Source of the DNA: an uncultured Bacteroidota bacterium
Lineage (GTDB): Bacteria > Bacteroidota > Bacteroidia > Chitinophagales > Chitinophagaceae
DNA: 64,000 nucleotides
Assembly: GCA_903819975.1 (NCBI GenBank)
Contig: CAIJFI010000018.1
Span: 1 to 64,000 of the forward strand
Direction of reading: 5' to 3'
The translations under genes and the position numbers were made by a program. Positions 1 through 8,272 of this stretch are shown here, one piece after another (the stretch's first letter is position 1; each line of letters opens with the position of its first letter). The notes beneath the pieces are model-generated. The model was not told where the DNA came from. It did not search any database and worked only from the letters and a program-made list of their open reading frames with translations.

Positions 1-320
1 ATTGATGAAGCTTGAGTCATATATAAGTATACAAAACTAAACAATAATGCTATTTTAATATATTAATAAAAAATATATGAAATATATTGTTCAAAATACA
101 TTGATTTTTTATATTTTAGCATCATAAAGATAACATATGAAAATATATAATATGAAAGAATCAAGAAAAAATATAACTAAAATATTGATTGTCAATATTT
201 TAATCGTATATGGAATAATTATATTTAATTTACTGGGTTACTTTATTTAAAAAATGTATAAAAAATAGGAACAATATTAAACATGTAATTATTTATAATA
301 TATCAACAACAAATCAATAT
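1..320. other. Very AT-rich intergenic region at window edge
   Basis: The first 320 bases are almost pure A/T with poly-A and poly-T runs and no recognisable RNA gene. The only candidate is a short reading frame at 137-250, listed separately. No exact TAnnTTTG element precedes the porin gene at 321, so its promoter was not identified. Confidence 0.5.
137..250 (+). CDS. Possible 37-residue single-pass membrane micro-protein
   Basis: The frame has a short charged N-terminus with several Lys, Glu and Arg residues, followed by one hydrophobic helix rich in Ile, Leu and Val. This is the usual layout of a small membrane protein. A second ATG at 152 would give 32 residues. It lies 70 bases upstream of the porin gene on the same strand. 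The very AT-rich context favours chance hydrophobic frames, so the call is weak and no function is proposed. Confidence 0.22.
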   Translation: MKIYNMKESRKNITKILIVNILIVYGIIIFNLLGYFI

Positions 321-1337
321 ATGAAAAAATCAATCTTATCAAGTATCGTAATTCTTTTGAGTGTAATGAGTTTAAACGCTCAATCTGATACTACAAAACC
401 AGTAGTTTCTTCAAATACAACCACTTTTACAACTTATATTGATGGATATTATAGAGCAGATTTTGCTGGATTACAAAGTAATAATAAAACAAGTTTCACC
501 AATTCTAATAATGCATTACAACTTGGTATGGCTTCGTTTAAAGTTGACCAAACATTAGGCAAGTTTGCTGGAACACTTGATTTGGGTGTAGGTAAAAGAG
601 CAGATGAGTTTTCATACAACGATAAAGGATTAGCTACTGCAGTTAAACAAGCTTATGTAAGCTTTGCCCCTAATTCGGTTGTTAAGTTTACAGTGGGTAA
701 ATGGGCTACTCATATAGGATATGAATTATTAGACGCTTATTCAAATAGAAACTATAGTATGAGCTACGGTTTTTCATATGGTCCTTTCTTTCATACTGGT
801 TTAAGAGCTGATATATCTTTAGGTGGCAAGTCTGCTATGATGTTAGGTGTTGCAGAACCTACGGATTTCACAAATGCTAAAGTTGAGGCAAAAATGATTA
901 TCGCTCAATTTAGTACAGCAACAAAAGATGATAAATTAAAAGCATTTTTGAATTACCAAGGGGGTAAAGATAAAACTCAATTTGATCTTGTATTAAATGG
1001 GGTAGTGACTAGCCAATTTGGTATTAACTATGATGGAACTGTTTGCAATTTAGCAGGTACAAGTTGGACTAGCAATGCAGTGTATTTTAATTATGACCCA
1101 AGTGCTAAAATAGGATTTGCATTAAGATCTGAATATTTTAATGATACTAAAGGTGCTGCAGGAGTTGGCACTTCTATTTTCCAAAATACTTTGTCTGTTA
1201 ATTTTCATTTAAACAAATTCACTATTATTCCAGAATTGAGATTGGATAACGCGGCTGACAAAGTATTTGTGAATGGAACAAATGTTTCCTCAACTGGCGC
1301 AGGTAATTTCTTAATAGCTGCTGTTTATAAATTTTAA
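321..1337 (+). CDS. Outer-membrane beta-barrel porin (BBP2/OmpL-like)
   Basis: The 338-residue precursor starts with a clear signal peptide (cleavage likely after LNA at about residue 20). The rest consists of alternating polar/aromatic strands and ends in VYKF, the terminal phenylalanine typical of barrels inserted by BamA. The YIDGYYRADF start, the NALQLGMASFKVDQ stretch and the VGKWATHIGYELLDAYSNRNYS segment resemble the putative beta-barrel porin-2 family. The ammonium transporter gene follows after 52 bases on the same strand. I infer co-transcription and passage of ammonium or another small nitrogen compound across the outer membrane. The substrate is not visible in the sequence. Confidence 0.72.
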   Translation: MKKSILSSIVILLSVMSLNAQSDTTKPVVSSNTTTFTTYIDGYYRADFAGLQSNNKTSFTNSNNALQLGMASFKVDQTLGKFAGTLDLGVGKRADEFSYNDKGLATAVKQAYVSFAPNSVVKFTVGKWATHIGYELLDAYSNRNYSMSYGFSYGPFFHTGLRADISLGGKSAMMLGVAEPTDFTNAKVEAKMIIAQFSTATKDDKLKAFLNYQGGKDKTQFDLVLNGVVTSQFGINYDGTVCNLAGTSWTSNAVYFNYDPSAKIGFALRSEYFNDTKGAAGVGTSIFQNTLSVNFHLNKFTIIPELRLDNAADKVFVNGTNVSSTGAGNFLIAAVYKF

Positions 1338-1389
1338 TAAAAATCCGGTATCATATTTAAATCAATTTTCTAACCAATAATCCAAGCTT

Positions 1390-2952
1390 ATGTTTTCAAC
1401 TACACTCGGTCATTTTAAGAACATGGTTAATAGACGTTCTACACCAAACGAGATTGTCTATTATCTTTCTAGAAAAGAGAAAATCAAATTAGGGTTAACA
1501 ATGTTATCTGGTAAGGTAATGGCTGTTACTTTACTTGTAGCATTAATGAAATTAATCCCTGCTTTATTAGCTACACCAGCGCATGCGGCTGAAACTTATA
1601 CAGCGCATGAATTACTTTCATTTAATGCTTTAAACACAGTGTGGGTATTGGTTTCGGCGTTTTTAGTATTTGCAATGCAAGCTGGTTTTGTAATGTTAGA
1701 AGCAGGTTTTGCACGTTCAAAAGAAACGGTGAATGTATTAATGGAATGTATTTTTGATACAGCACTTTGTGGAATATTATTCTGGGCTATAGGTTATGCA
1801 TTTATGTTTAGCCATGGTAACGGATTCATAGGTCAAAATTGGTTCTTCCTAATGGGAGCTCCAGATACTTATGAAACAACAGGTATCCCAATTTTAGCAC
1901 ACTGGATTTTCCAATTTGCTTTTGCGGATACTACATCAACAATTACTTCAGGTGCGATGATTGGTCGTACAAGTTTTAGAGGAGATATTTTATATAGTAT
2001 TGGTGTAACTGGTTTTATCTATCCAATTATTGGTCATTGGGCTTGGGGTCCAGACGGTTGGTTAGCATTAATGGGAACTCCAGGACATTTCTTGCCAGGT
2101 TTAGGTCAAGGTTTCAGAGACTTTGCTGGTTCTACGGTAGTGCATACCATTGGTGGATTTATTTCATTGGCTGGTGCATTGGTTTTAGGGCCTCGTATTG
2201 GTAGGGTGTTCTTAAGAGATGATAGAGAGAATGGTGGTTTACAACCTTCTAACAACTTGCCAATGGCTTCGGTGGGAGCCTTCATATTATGGTTTGGTTG
2301 GTATGGTTTTAATCCAGGAAGTACATTGTCTGCAATGGATATGCAAGGTATTGGTCGTGTAGCAGCAAATACAACATTAGCTGCATGTGCTGCGTCATTG
2401 GCTGCTATGGTATTGCCGTTATGGTTTGGTCCTAACAAAGGAAAATTTGACTTAGCATTTACGATTAATGGATTATTAGCTGGTTTAGTTGCAATTACTT
2501 GTCCTTGTTATTGGGTGTCTCCAGCAGGTGCAATTGGAATTGGTTTAATTGCAGGTGTCATTTTATACTATAGTACTTTATTACTAGAACATTATAGAAT
2601 AGATGATCCAGTTGGTGCGGTTCCTGTACACGGTATTAATGGTATCTGGGGAACCATTTCATTAGGTTTATTTGCATGTGGTCAGTTTGGTGTAACTGGT
2701 CCAACAGGTGCAGATAACAGTGCTCCAGTAAAAGGATTGTTTTATGGCGGAGGATGGGATGTGTTTAAAGCTCAATTAACAGGTAGTGCAATTATTACAA
2801 TTTCTACTTTTGCAGTTGCATTATTACTAATGTGGGTAGTAAATAAGTTGCCACATCCTTGGAAATTAAGAGTAGAAGCAGAAGCAGAAACAAATCCAGG
2901 TGGACTAGACATTTTCGAACATGGAGTGTCTGCGTACCACACACAAGAATAA
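1390..2952 (+). CDS. amt: Ammonium transporter (Amt/MEP/Rh family)
   Basis: This inner-membrane channel conducts ammonium/ammonia. The pore twin histidines are visible as H252 (in STVVHTIGG) and H414 (in PVHGINGIWG). The conserved aspartate of the DFAGSTVVH segment and the AMQAGFVMLEAGFARSKETVN helix are also present, with about eleven membrane segments. At 520 residues it is longer than usual because of a roughly 70-residue N-terminal extension. Residues 1-37 are polar, and residues 38-68 look like a signal peptide ending in AHA. ATG 1390 is kept, but ATG 1501 (residue 38) would give a conventional signal-peptide start. It probably forms an operon with the porin upstream. No PII (glnK) gene is adjacent. 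Confidence 0.93.
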   Translation: MFSTTLGHFKNMVNRRSTPNEIVYYLSRKEKIKLGLTMLSGKVMAVTLLVALMKLIPALLATPAHAAETYTAHELLSFNALNTVWVLVSAFLVFAMQAGFVMLEAGFARSKETVNVLMECIFDTALCGILFWAIGYAFMFSHGNGFIGQNWFFLMGAPDTYETTGIPILAHWIFQFAFADTTSTITSGAMIGRTSFRGDILYSIGVTGFIYPIIGHWAWGPDGWLALMGTPGHFLPGLGQGFRDFAGSTVVHTIGGFISLAGALVLGPRIGRVFLRDDRENGGLQPSNNLPMASVGAFILWFGWYGFNPGSTLSAMDMQGIGRVAANTTLAACAASLAAMVLPLWFGPNKGKFDLAFTINGLLAGLVAITCPCYWVSPAGAIGIGLIAGVILYYSTLLLEHYRIDDPVGAVPVHGINGIWGTISLGLFACGQFGVTGPTGADNSAPVKGLFYGGGWDVFKAQLTGSAIITISTFAVALLLMWVVNKLPHPWKLRVEAEAETNPGGLDIFEHGVSAYHTQE

Positions 2953-3003
2953 GTATTTAACTCTTTTTGGTATATTGGTTTATTAAGCAAGCAATCAATA
3001 AGC

Positions 3004-3036
3004 GGGCCCCATTTCAATGGGGCCCTATTTTTTTAT
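3004..3036 (+). terminator. Rho-independent terminator after amt
   Basis: GGGCCCC (3004-3010) pairs perfectly with GGGGCCC (3019-3025) around an 8-base loop. A T-rich tract with seven consecutive T follows at once. The T tract lies on the amt side, so it terminates amt. The opposite strand lacks a T tract, so it should serve the convergent peptidase gene poorly. Confidence 0.88.
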
Positions 3037-4505
3037 TAATCTTTCCAACGCCATTCACCAGCAATTGTAAGTGGCTCTTTTAAATTATTCTTAATTAGAA
3101 ATAATCTTGTTTCTTCGTCAGTAAAATGTTTTGCTTCAATCTTTTTAGCATCAGCAATGCCAAATAATAACATAGTATTGAATCTTACTGTATTGCGCAT
3201 GCCATTATCTTCTACTAAACTAAATACATCGCAATCCGCATGGTAGCATGGGCCAGCGCCTTTTGGTAAAGATCCGCCTGCGCCACCGCCTGTTGGAATT
3301 CCATTTAACATGAAGGGTTGATGATCGCTATGTAAGCCTGCACCTACAGAAAAAGTATTTTTAAAATTAGTATCTAATTTGTTTGCGATAGTGCCGATAG
3401 ATTCAAATAATGCTTTACTCTCTTGTGAACTTGTTGCAAAACCTTTTGGATCATTGGTCATGTCGTAGTTTAACATGTATCTAATATTGTCAACGCTTTT
3501 ATCTTTAATAGAAGCATCTACATATGCTCTTGATCCTAATAAACCTTCTTCCTCGCCCATAAACATTACAAAGTCAATGGTGCGTGCTGGTTGTAGTTTT
3601 AATGCTTTAAAAGTTCGTGCCATATCTAAAACTGAAAAAGAACCAATGCCATTGTCCATAGCGCCAGTTGCTAAATCCCAACTATCTAAGTGGCCACCTA
3701 CAACAATTTTTTCATTTGGAATACTTGCGCCTTTAATAGTAGCAACTACGTTACGTGCTTTAATTAAACCAGAATGATTGGTCATGTTAATATGACTAAA
3801 TAATATACCTGATTTTAATTGTTCTTTTAGTGCTAATCCGTCTTCCTTGCCAACACATACTGCTGGAATTGGAATTAATTTTCCTGTTACAGAGGCAGTG
3901 CCAGTAAGTAAAACGCCTTTGTCTGCAGTATTTATTACAATAATTCCCTTTGCGCCATACTTTGTTGCAATTGCAGTTTTTTCAGAACGATGTAAGCCTG
4001 GTGTTCCAGCTTTTGAGCCAGGTAATATGCCTAAGTAAACTAAAGCAATTTTGCCTTTCACTTTTTCGGGATGGGCTAGATAATCATCTTCTACGCCATT
4101 GCCCATATCCACTAATTCTAAAGTAACATCGGAACTAACTGGAGAGTGTGCAAGAGAAACCGACTTTACAGCTTGTAGGTTGTTTACATTGTTGCCAATG
4201 CTAACAGATAAAGTGCCACGACTCCAACTTTCAACTTCGAATGGCTGGAACTTGACATTAGTAAACCCGTAAGATTTTAATAAGTCAAAAGCAAATTGCT
4301 CCGCCTTTTTTCCATTTTCCGAACCTGTTAAACGATGCCCAATAGTTTCAGATGCTATTTTAAGTGAGGTGTATGCATTTGAATGCGCTAGCACTTCTTT
4401 ATTGATTTTAGCAAAAATCGAAGGCCATTCAGGCTTGGCTTGTGCATTTAAATCATTCTTAAATAAAAGGGATAAAATTCCGGATAACGCTAGTATTTTT
4501 TTCAT
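3036..4505 (-). CDS. Secreted M28-family zinc aminopeptidase with PA domain
   Basis: The 489-residue protein has a signal peptide (about residues 1-22) and a protease-associated (PA) insert around residues 125-235, containing GKIALVYLG and AKGIIVINTADKG. The M28 catalytic core follows. Probable zinc ligands and catalytic residues are H272 in GGHLDSW, D284 in AMDNG, E319/E320 in GEEEG, D348 in NYDMT and a late histidine in CYHADCD. It is predicted to remove N-terminal amino acids from peptides in the periplasm or outside the cell. It faces away from the SPFH gene and converges on amt. Peptide specificity cannot be read from the sequence. Confidence 0.88.
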   Translation of the reverse strand: MKKILALSGILSLLFKNDLNAQAKPEWPSIFAKINKEVLAHSNAYTSLKIASETIGHRLTGSENGKKAEQFAFDLLKSYGFTNVKFQPFEVESWSRGTLSVSIGNNVNNLQAVKSVSLAHSPVSSDVTLELVDMGNGVEDDYLAHPEKVKGKIALVYLGILPGSKAGTPGLHRSEKTAIATKYGAKGIIVINTADKGVLLTGTASVTGKLIPIPAVCVGKEDGLALKEQLKSGILFSHINMTNHSGLIKARNVVATIKGASIPNEKIVVGGHLDSWDLATGAMDNGIGSFSVLDMARTFKALKLQPARTIDFVMFMGEEEGLLGSRAYVDASIKDKSVDNIRYMLNYDMTNDPKGFATSSQESKALFESIGTIANKLDTNFKNTFSVGAGLHSDHQPFMLNGIPTGGGAGGSLPKGAGPCYHADCDVFSLVEDNGMRNTVRFNTMLLFGIADAKKIEAKHFTDEETRLFLIKNNLKEPLTIAGEWRWKD

Positions 4506-4573
4506 GTGTGGGATGCTTTAAAGGCTAATTTATGGAATATTTAGTTGTAATTTTAAAGATAAATTATAACATC

Positions 4574-5482
4574 ATGTTTGCAATCATTTTAGGTATCATT
4601 ATATTTTTCGCTGCCAAGGCAGTGCAAAACTTAAATCTTCCCATTTCTCAACATATAGGAGCTATCCGTACTGTTGGGATTGTGATAGTAGTATTGGGAT
4701 TATTAACATCTAGTATCAAACAAATTGACGCTGGTCAAATAGGTGTTCAGTCATTATTTGGAAAAGTTCAGGACGAGATTTTGCCAAGTGGACTAAACTT
4801 TGTGAATCCATTAATGGACATTAAGCCAATTGATGTTCGAACTCAAAACTATACAATGAGTGGAGTACATAATGAGGGAGATGTTGCCGGAGACGATGCA
4901 ATTAGAGTATTAACTGCGGATGGACTTGAGGTAGTAATTGATTTAACTGTTTTATACCGTGTACAAGCAACGCAGGCCCCAAAAATTGTACGTGAAATCG
5001 GATACGATTTTAAAAATGTAGTAGTACGACCTATTACAAGAACTAAAATTAGAGACAACGCTGTTTATTATACAGCAGTGGATTTATATTCTGTTAAAAG
5101 AGACGAATTTCAAACTAGAATATTCAAGACTATCGAAGAAAATTTAAAAGCAAGAGGTTTGGTATTGGAGCAATTGTTGGTAAGAAATATTTCATTACCT
5201 GCTTCTGTAAAAGGTTCGATTGAAGAAAAAATTAAAGCAGAACAGGATGCACAAAAAATGCAGTATGTATTGCAGAAAGAAAAACAAGAAGCTGAACGTA
5301 AAAGAGTAGAAGCACAGGGTATTGCAGATTATCAAAAAATTATTAGCATGGGCTTAGGTGATAAGCAATTGCAGTATGAGCAAATTCAAGCAATGAAAGG
5401 TTTGATGACATCTCCTAATGCTAAAGTAATTATTATGGGTGGTGGTAAAACGCCAATTATTTTAGATAGCAAATCCAATTAA
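4574..5482 (+). CDS. SPFH/prohibitin-family membrane protein
   Basis: With this start the protein has 302 residues: a hydrophobic N-terminus with two close membrane segments, then an SPFH/band-7 domain (IDAGQIGVQSLFGKV onward, including VVRPITRTKIRDN). A Lys/Glu/Gln-rich coiled coil follows around residues 215-270 (EEKIKAEQDAQKMQYVLQKE). Such proteins oligomerise into membrane scaffolds that control proteases or membrane order. An in-frame ATG at 4532 would add 14 residues. It is disfavoured because a promoter-like TAATTTTA at 4548-4555 falls inside that extension. The M28 peptidase gene follows after 20 bases, so the two are probably one operon. Confidence 0.82.
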   Translation: MFAIILGIIIFFAAKAVQNLNLPISQHIGAIRTVGIVIVVLGLLTSSIKQIDAGQIGVQSLFGKVQDEILPSGLNFVNPLMDIKPIDVRTQNYTMSGVHNEGDVAGDDAIRVLTADGLEVVIDLTVLYRVQATQAPKIVREIGYDFKNVVVRPITRTKIRDNAVYYTAVDLYSVKRDEFQTRIFKTIEENLKARGLVLEQLLVRNISLPASVKGSIEEKIKAEQDAQKMQYVLQKEKQEAERKRVEAQGIADYQKIISMGLGDKQLQYEQIQAMKGLMTSPNAKVIIMGGGKTPIILDSKSN

Positions 5483-5502
5483 TAAGATAAAAATTTAAAG
5501 TG

Positions 5503-6852
5503 ATGAAAAAGTGGTTATTAAGTTTATTGAGTGTCTTGTTGGTACAATATTCTTTTGCACAAGTAATTGTAAAAAGAGATGCTGAGATTGAATCAATGGT
5601 AAAAGAAATAAATGCAGATTCTCTAAAAGTAAATATGTACAAATTAGTTTCTTTTGGAACTAGGAATACTTTAAGTACACAGGGCAATGCTAGTAGAGGT
5701 GTTGGAGCAGCAAGGCAATGGATACTAGGTAAATTTAATGAATACGCAAAGCAGTCTAATGGAAGATTGTCTGCCTTTATTGATACAGTAACTTATTTGC
5801 CTGACGGGAAAAGAGTAGATAGACCCATCATTTTAGGTAATGTTGTTGCTACTTTAAAAGGTACAGATCCAAATGATCATAGAATTTTTATTATGAGCGG
5901 TCATATGGATAATATGCGAACAAATGTAATGGATAGTGTTGGCGATGCACCTGGTGCTGATGATGATGGTAGTGGTACAGTGGCTGTTATGGAATGTGCT
6001 AGAGTAATGAGTAAACATTCATTTCCGGCAACTATAATTTTTGTAACTGTTGCAGGTGAGGAACAAGGACTAATTGGTGCTTATTATATGGCTAAGAAAG
6101 CGAAGAAAGAGAATTGGGCCATTGAAGCGGTGTTGAATAATGATATTATGGGTAGTAATAATAGCAATGAAACTAATATCATTGAAAATACAAAGCTTAG
6201 GGTGTTTAGTGAAGGCCTTTCGGTAACAGATACTGGAAAAGCGGCTATGCAAATCAGAAGCTTAGGTTTAGAAAATGATGGTCGTTCAAGACAGTTAGCT
6301 AGATATATTAAAGAAGTTGCAGAAAGATATATAGACAACATGCAGGTTGTTATGGTTTATCGTAATGACCGTTTTTTAAGAGGTGGAGACCATACACCAT
6401 ATGTTGAAAATGGATTTGCGGCAGTTAGATTTACTGAGATGAATGAGAACTATACAAGACAACATCAAAATGTAAGAAATGAAAATGGAATTGAATATGG
6501 AGATTTGCCAGAGCATATCGATTTTGAATATTTAAGAAAAAATAGTGGTGTGAACTTGGCTAATCTTTCCAATTTAGCTAAAGCTCCAGCTGTTCCCGAA
6601 GAAGTGAAGGTGGACGTTAAAAAATTAAGTAACACTACCTATTTATATTGGAAGGCTCCAAAATCTGGAGTTGTTAAAGGTTATTATATTTTAATGCGTG
6701 AAACTACTAGTCCAGTTTGGCAAAAGAAAATTTATACTCAGGACTTAGAGATTCGATTGCCATATAGCAAGGATAATTATTTCTTTGGCGTTCAAAGTGT
6801 AAGTGAATCAGGCAATGAAAGTTTACCTGTGATACCTGCAGTAGGACGATAG
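5503..6852 (+). CDS. Secreted M28-family metallopeptidase with C-terminal fibronectin-like domain
   Basis: The start is the ATG at 5503; the GTG just before it is not needed. The 449 residues include a signal peptide (1-20), an N-terminal region, and an M28 core with H134 in MSGHMDN, D154 in GADDDGSG, E186/E187 in AGEEQG, an aspartate in LNNDIMG and a histidine in GGDHTPY. The last 90 residues (around VKVDVKKLSNTTYLYWKAP) look like a fibronectin type III fold, which may bind substrate or the cell surface. It lies 20 bases after the SPFH gene and 27 before nnrD. It is clearly diverged from the peptidase at 3036-4505 and lacks its PA domain. Confidence 0.86.
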   Translation: MKKWLLSLLSVLLVQYSFAQVIVKRDAEIESMVKEINADSLKVNMYKLVSFGTRNTLSTQGNASRGVGAARQWILGKFNEYAKQSNGRLSAFIDTVTYLPDGKRVDRPIILGNVVATLKGTDPNDHRIFIMSGHMDNMRTNVMDSVGDAPGADDDGSGTVAVMECARVMSKHSFPATIIFVTVAGEEQGLIGAYYMAKKAKKENWAIEAVLNNDIMGSNNSNETNIIENTKLRVFSEGLSVTDTGKAAMQIRSLGLENDGRSRQLARYIKEVAERYIDNMQVVMVYRNDRFLRGGDHTPYVENGFAAVRFTEMNENYTRQHQNVRNENGIEYGDLPEHIDFEYLRKNSGVNLANLSNLAKAPAVPEEVKVDVKKLSNTTYLYWKAPKSGVVKGYYILMRETTSPVWQKKIYTQDLEIRLPYSKDNYFFGVQSVSESGNESLPVIPAVGR

Positions 6853-6879
6853 TTTTAATTGCAAAATGAATCAAATGAT

Positions 6880-7695
6880 ATGATACCAATTAATGAACAA
6901 TGGGTTAAGCAACATGTAAAACATCGTTCTGCTAATGGGCATAAAAAATCATTTGGTCATGTATTAGTTATTGCGGGAAGTGAGGGTAAGGCTGGGGCAT
7001 CTATACTTTGCGCTAAAGCCGCTTTGCATAGTGGATGTGGAATGGTTACTGCTATGATTCCAAAAGAGGCTGTTCAAGTTTTATTAGAGCAAAGTCCAGA
7101 GCTTATGTATTTAAGTCCTACATTATTAACTGTTGAGGATTTGGTTAAATACGATGCAATTGCAATTGGCCCAGGTTTAGGTTTTTCCGATAATGCTAAA
7201 TTGAATCTTGCTTTAATTCTTAGTCATTTTAATGGTCCTGTCGTTATTGACGCAGATGCGTTAACGCTGGTTGCAGATGAAATGACTTTATTAAAAATCA
7301 ATCATATTGTAACACCACATCCAGGTGAGTTTAGTCGTTTGCAAGGTTTTGAATACGATGAGCGTAATAGGGAAGGGCAGGCTTTAGATTTTATCAATCA
7401 ATATCCATCGGTACTTGTATTAAAGGGAGCTCAAACTTTGGTGGCATCGGCTAGTCAAGGCATGATGGGAAATTCCACTGGGAATGATGGCATGGCAACT
7501 GCGGGAACTGGGGATGTATTAACGGGGATAATTGTTGCTCTTTGTGCACAAGGTTATGAGCCCTATAATGCAGCAGCTATTGGCGTTTTTATGCATGGAT
7601 TGGCTGGTGATTTAGCAGTAAAGGATATTTCTAAAGCTAGTTTGGTTGCATCTGATATCATACAATATTTGGGTCAAATTAGACTAACGGACTAG
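6880..7695 (+). CDS. nnrD: ADP-dependent (S)-NAD(P)H-hydrate dehydratase
   Basis: This ribokinase-fold enzyme restores NAD(P)H from its damaged hydrate, NAD(P)HX, using ADP. The diagnostic AGTGDVLTGII stretch (about residues 208-218) and HPGEFSRL are present, as is the N-terminal GHVLVIAGSEGKAGAS. With ATG 6880 the protein has 271 residues. A TTG at 6859 would add seven residues lacking similarity to the family. Only the dehydratase half is present; the NnrE epimerase domain, often fused in other bacteria, is not encoded here. It lies 27 bases behind the M28 peptidase gene, so it is probably the last gene of the SPFH operon. Confidence 0.9.
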   Translation: MIPINEQWVKQHVKHRSANGHKKSFGHVLVIAGSEGKAGASILCAKAALHSGCGMVTAMIPKEAVQVLLEQSPELMYLSPTLLTVEDLVKYDAIAIGPGLGFSDNAKLNLALILSHFNGPVVIDADALTLVADEMTLLKINHIVTPHPGEFSRLQGFEYDERNREGQALDFINQYPSVLVLKGAQTLVASASQGMMGNSTGNDGMATAGTGDVLTGIIVALCAQGYEPYNAAAIGVFMHGLAGDLAVKDISKASLVASDIIQYLGQIRLTD

Positions 7696-7782
7696 GAGAA
7701 ACAAGCAGAAAATGACCTGGTAAATTATCTTATATAATTTGGTTTTAATATTTTAAAAGAATTCTTATCTTTAGTATCAATT

Positions 7783-8220
7783 ATGAAAACAGCAAAGTAC
7801 CTTTTAATAGTTATTTCTTTTTTCCTTTTTGCTTGTAGCAAAGGGGGGGACAGTAGTACGCCAACTCCGACACCTACGCCTACACCAACTCCAACTCCAA
7901 CCGAGGCAGCTGTTGCATTTTCTGTAACTCAGGATCCAGGTTCAGGAAATATTTTAGGTGTAGTAGGAACTTCACAAGCAATTAATGTTAAAGTAAGCTC
8001 TGCTTTACCATCTGCAGGTGTAACAGTTGCAGTTACAGTTACAAAAGATGTTGATAATTCTTCGGTATTTACAAATTCAATTTCTAGCGTTGCAGCTGAT
8101 AATAGCCTTACCATTACAGGATTAACTCCAGGTGTACTTTGTACAGCTACTGTTGTTGTTACTTCTAAATCTACCTTAACAAACACTAAAACTTCTTCGT
8201 TTAAGTTAGCAGCAAAGTAG
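7783..8220 (+). CDS. Small lipoprotein with Thr-Pro spacer
   Basis: The 145-residue protein has a lipoprotein signal peptide ending in the lipobox LFAC, with the lipidated cysteine at residue 18. A SKGGDSS linker and seven consecutive Thr-Pro pairs (residues 26-39) follow. The C-terminal domain (about residues 43-145) is rich in Val, Thr and Ser and looks like a beta-sandwich. The Thr-Pro stretch should hold that domain away from the membrane. No specific function was recognised. It stands alone between nnrD and the exporter gene, with a weak promoter-like TATCTTTA at 7766-7773. Confidence 0.75.
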   Translation: MKTAKYLLIVISFFLFACSKGGDSSTPTPTPTPTPTPTPTEAAVAFSVTQDPGSGNILGVVGTSQAINVKVSSALPSAGVTVAVTVTKDVDNSSVFTNSISSVAADNSLTITGLTPGVLCTATVVVTSKSTLTNTKTSSFKLAAK

Positions 8221-8260
8221 TAGCTTGTTTAAATTACTGCGCATATAAAGTAATCTTAGA

Positions 8261-8268
8261 TATCTTTG
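8261..8268 (+). promoter_or_regulatory. -7 element of the exporter gene, leaderless arrangement
   Basis: TATCTTTG matches TAnnTTTG exactly and ends only four bases before the ATG at 8273. Transcription should therefore start at or beside the start codon, giving a leaderless mRNA. No good TTG lies at the expected upstream distance. Confidence 0.6.
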
Positions 8269-8272
8269 CCGA

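Noticed and set aside
3036..6852. Possible recent duplication of the two M28 peptidases
   Set aside because: They share only catalytic motifs, differ in PA and fibronectin-like domains and in orientation, so they are distant paralogues at most.
7858..7902. Thr-Pro coding repeat as a slippage-type phase-variation tract
   Set aside because: The codons vary (ACG, ACT, ACA, CCA, CCG, CCT), so the DNA is not a uniform short repeat and slippage is unlikely to be frequent.
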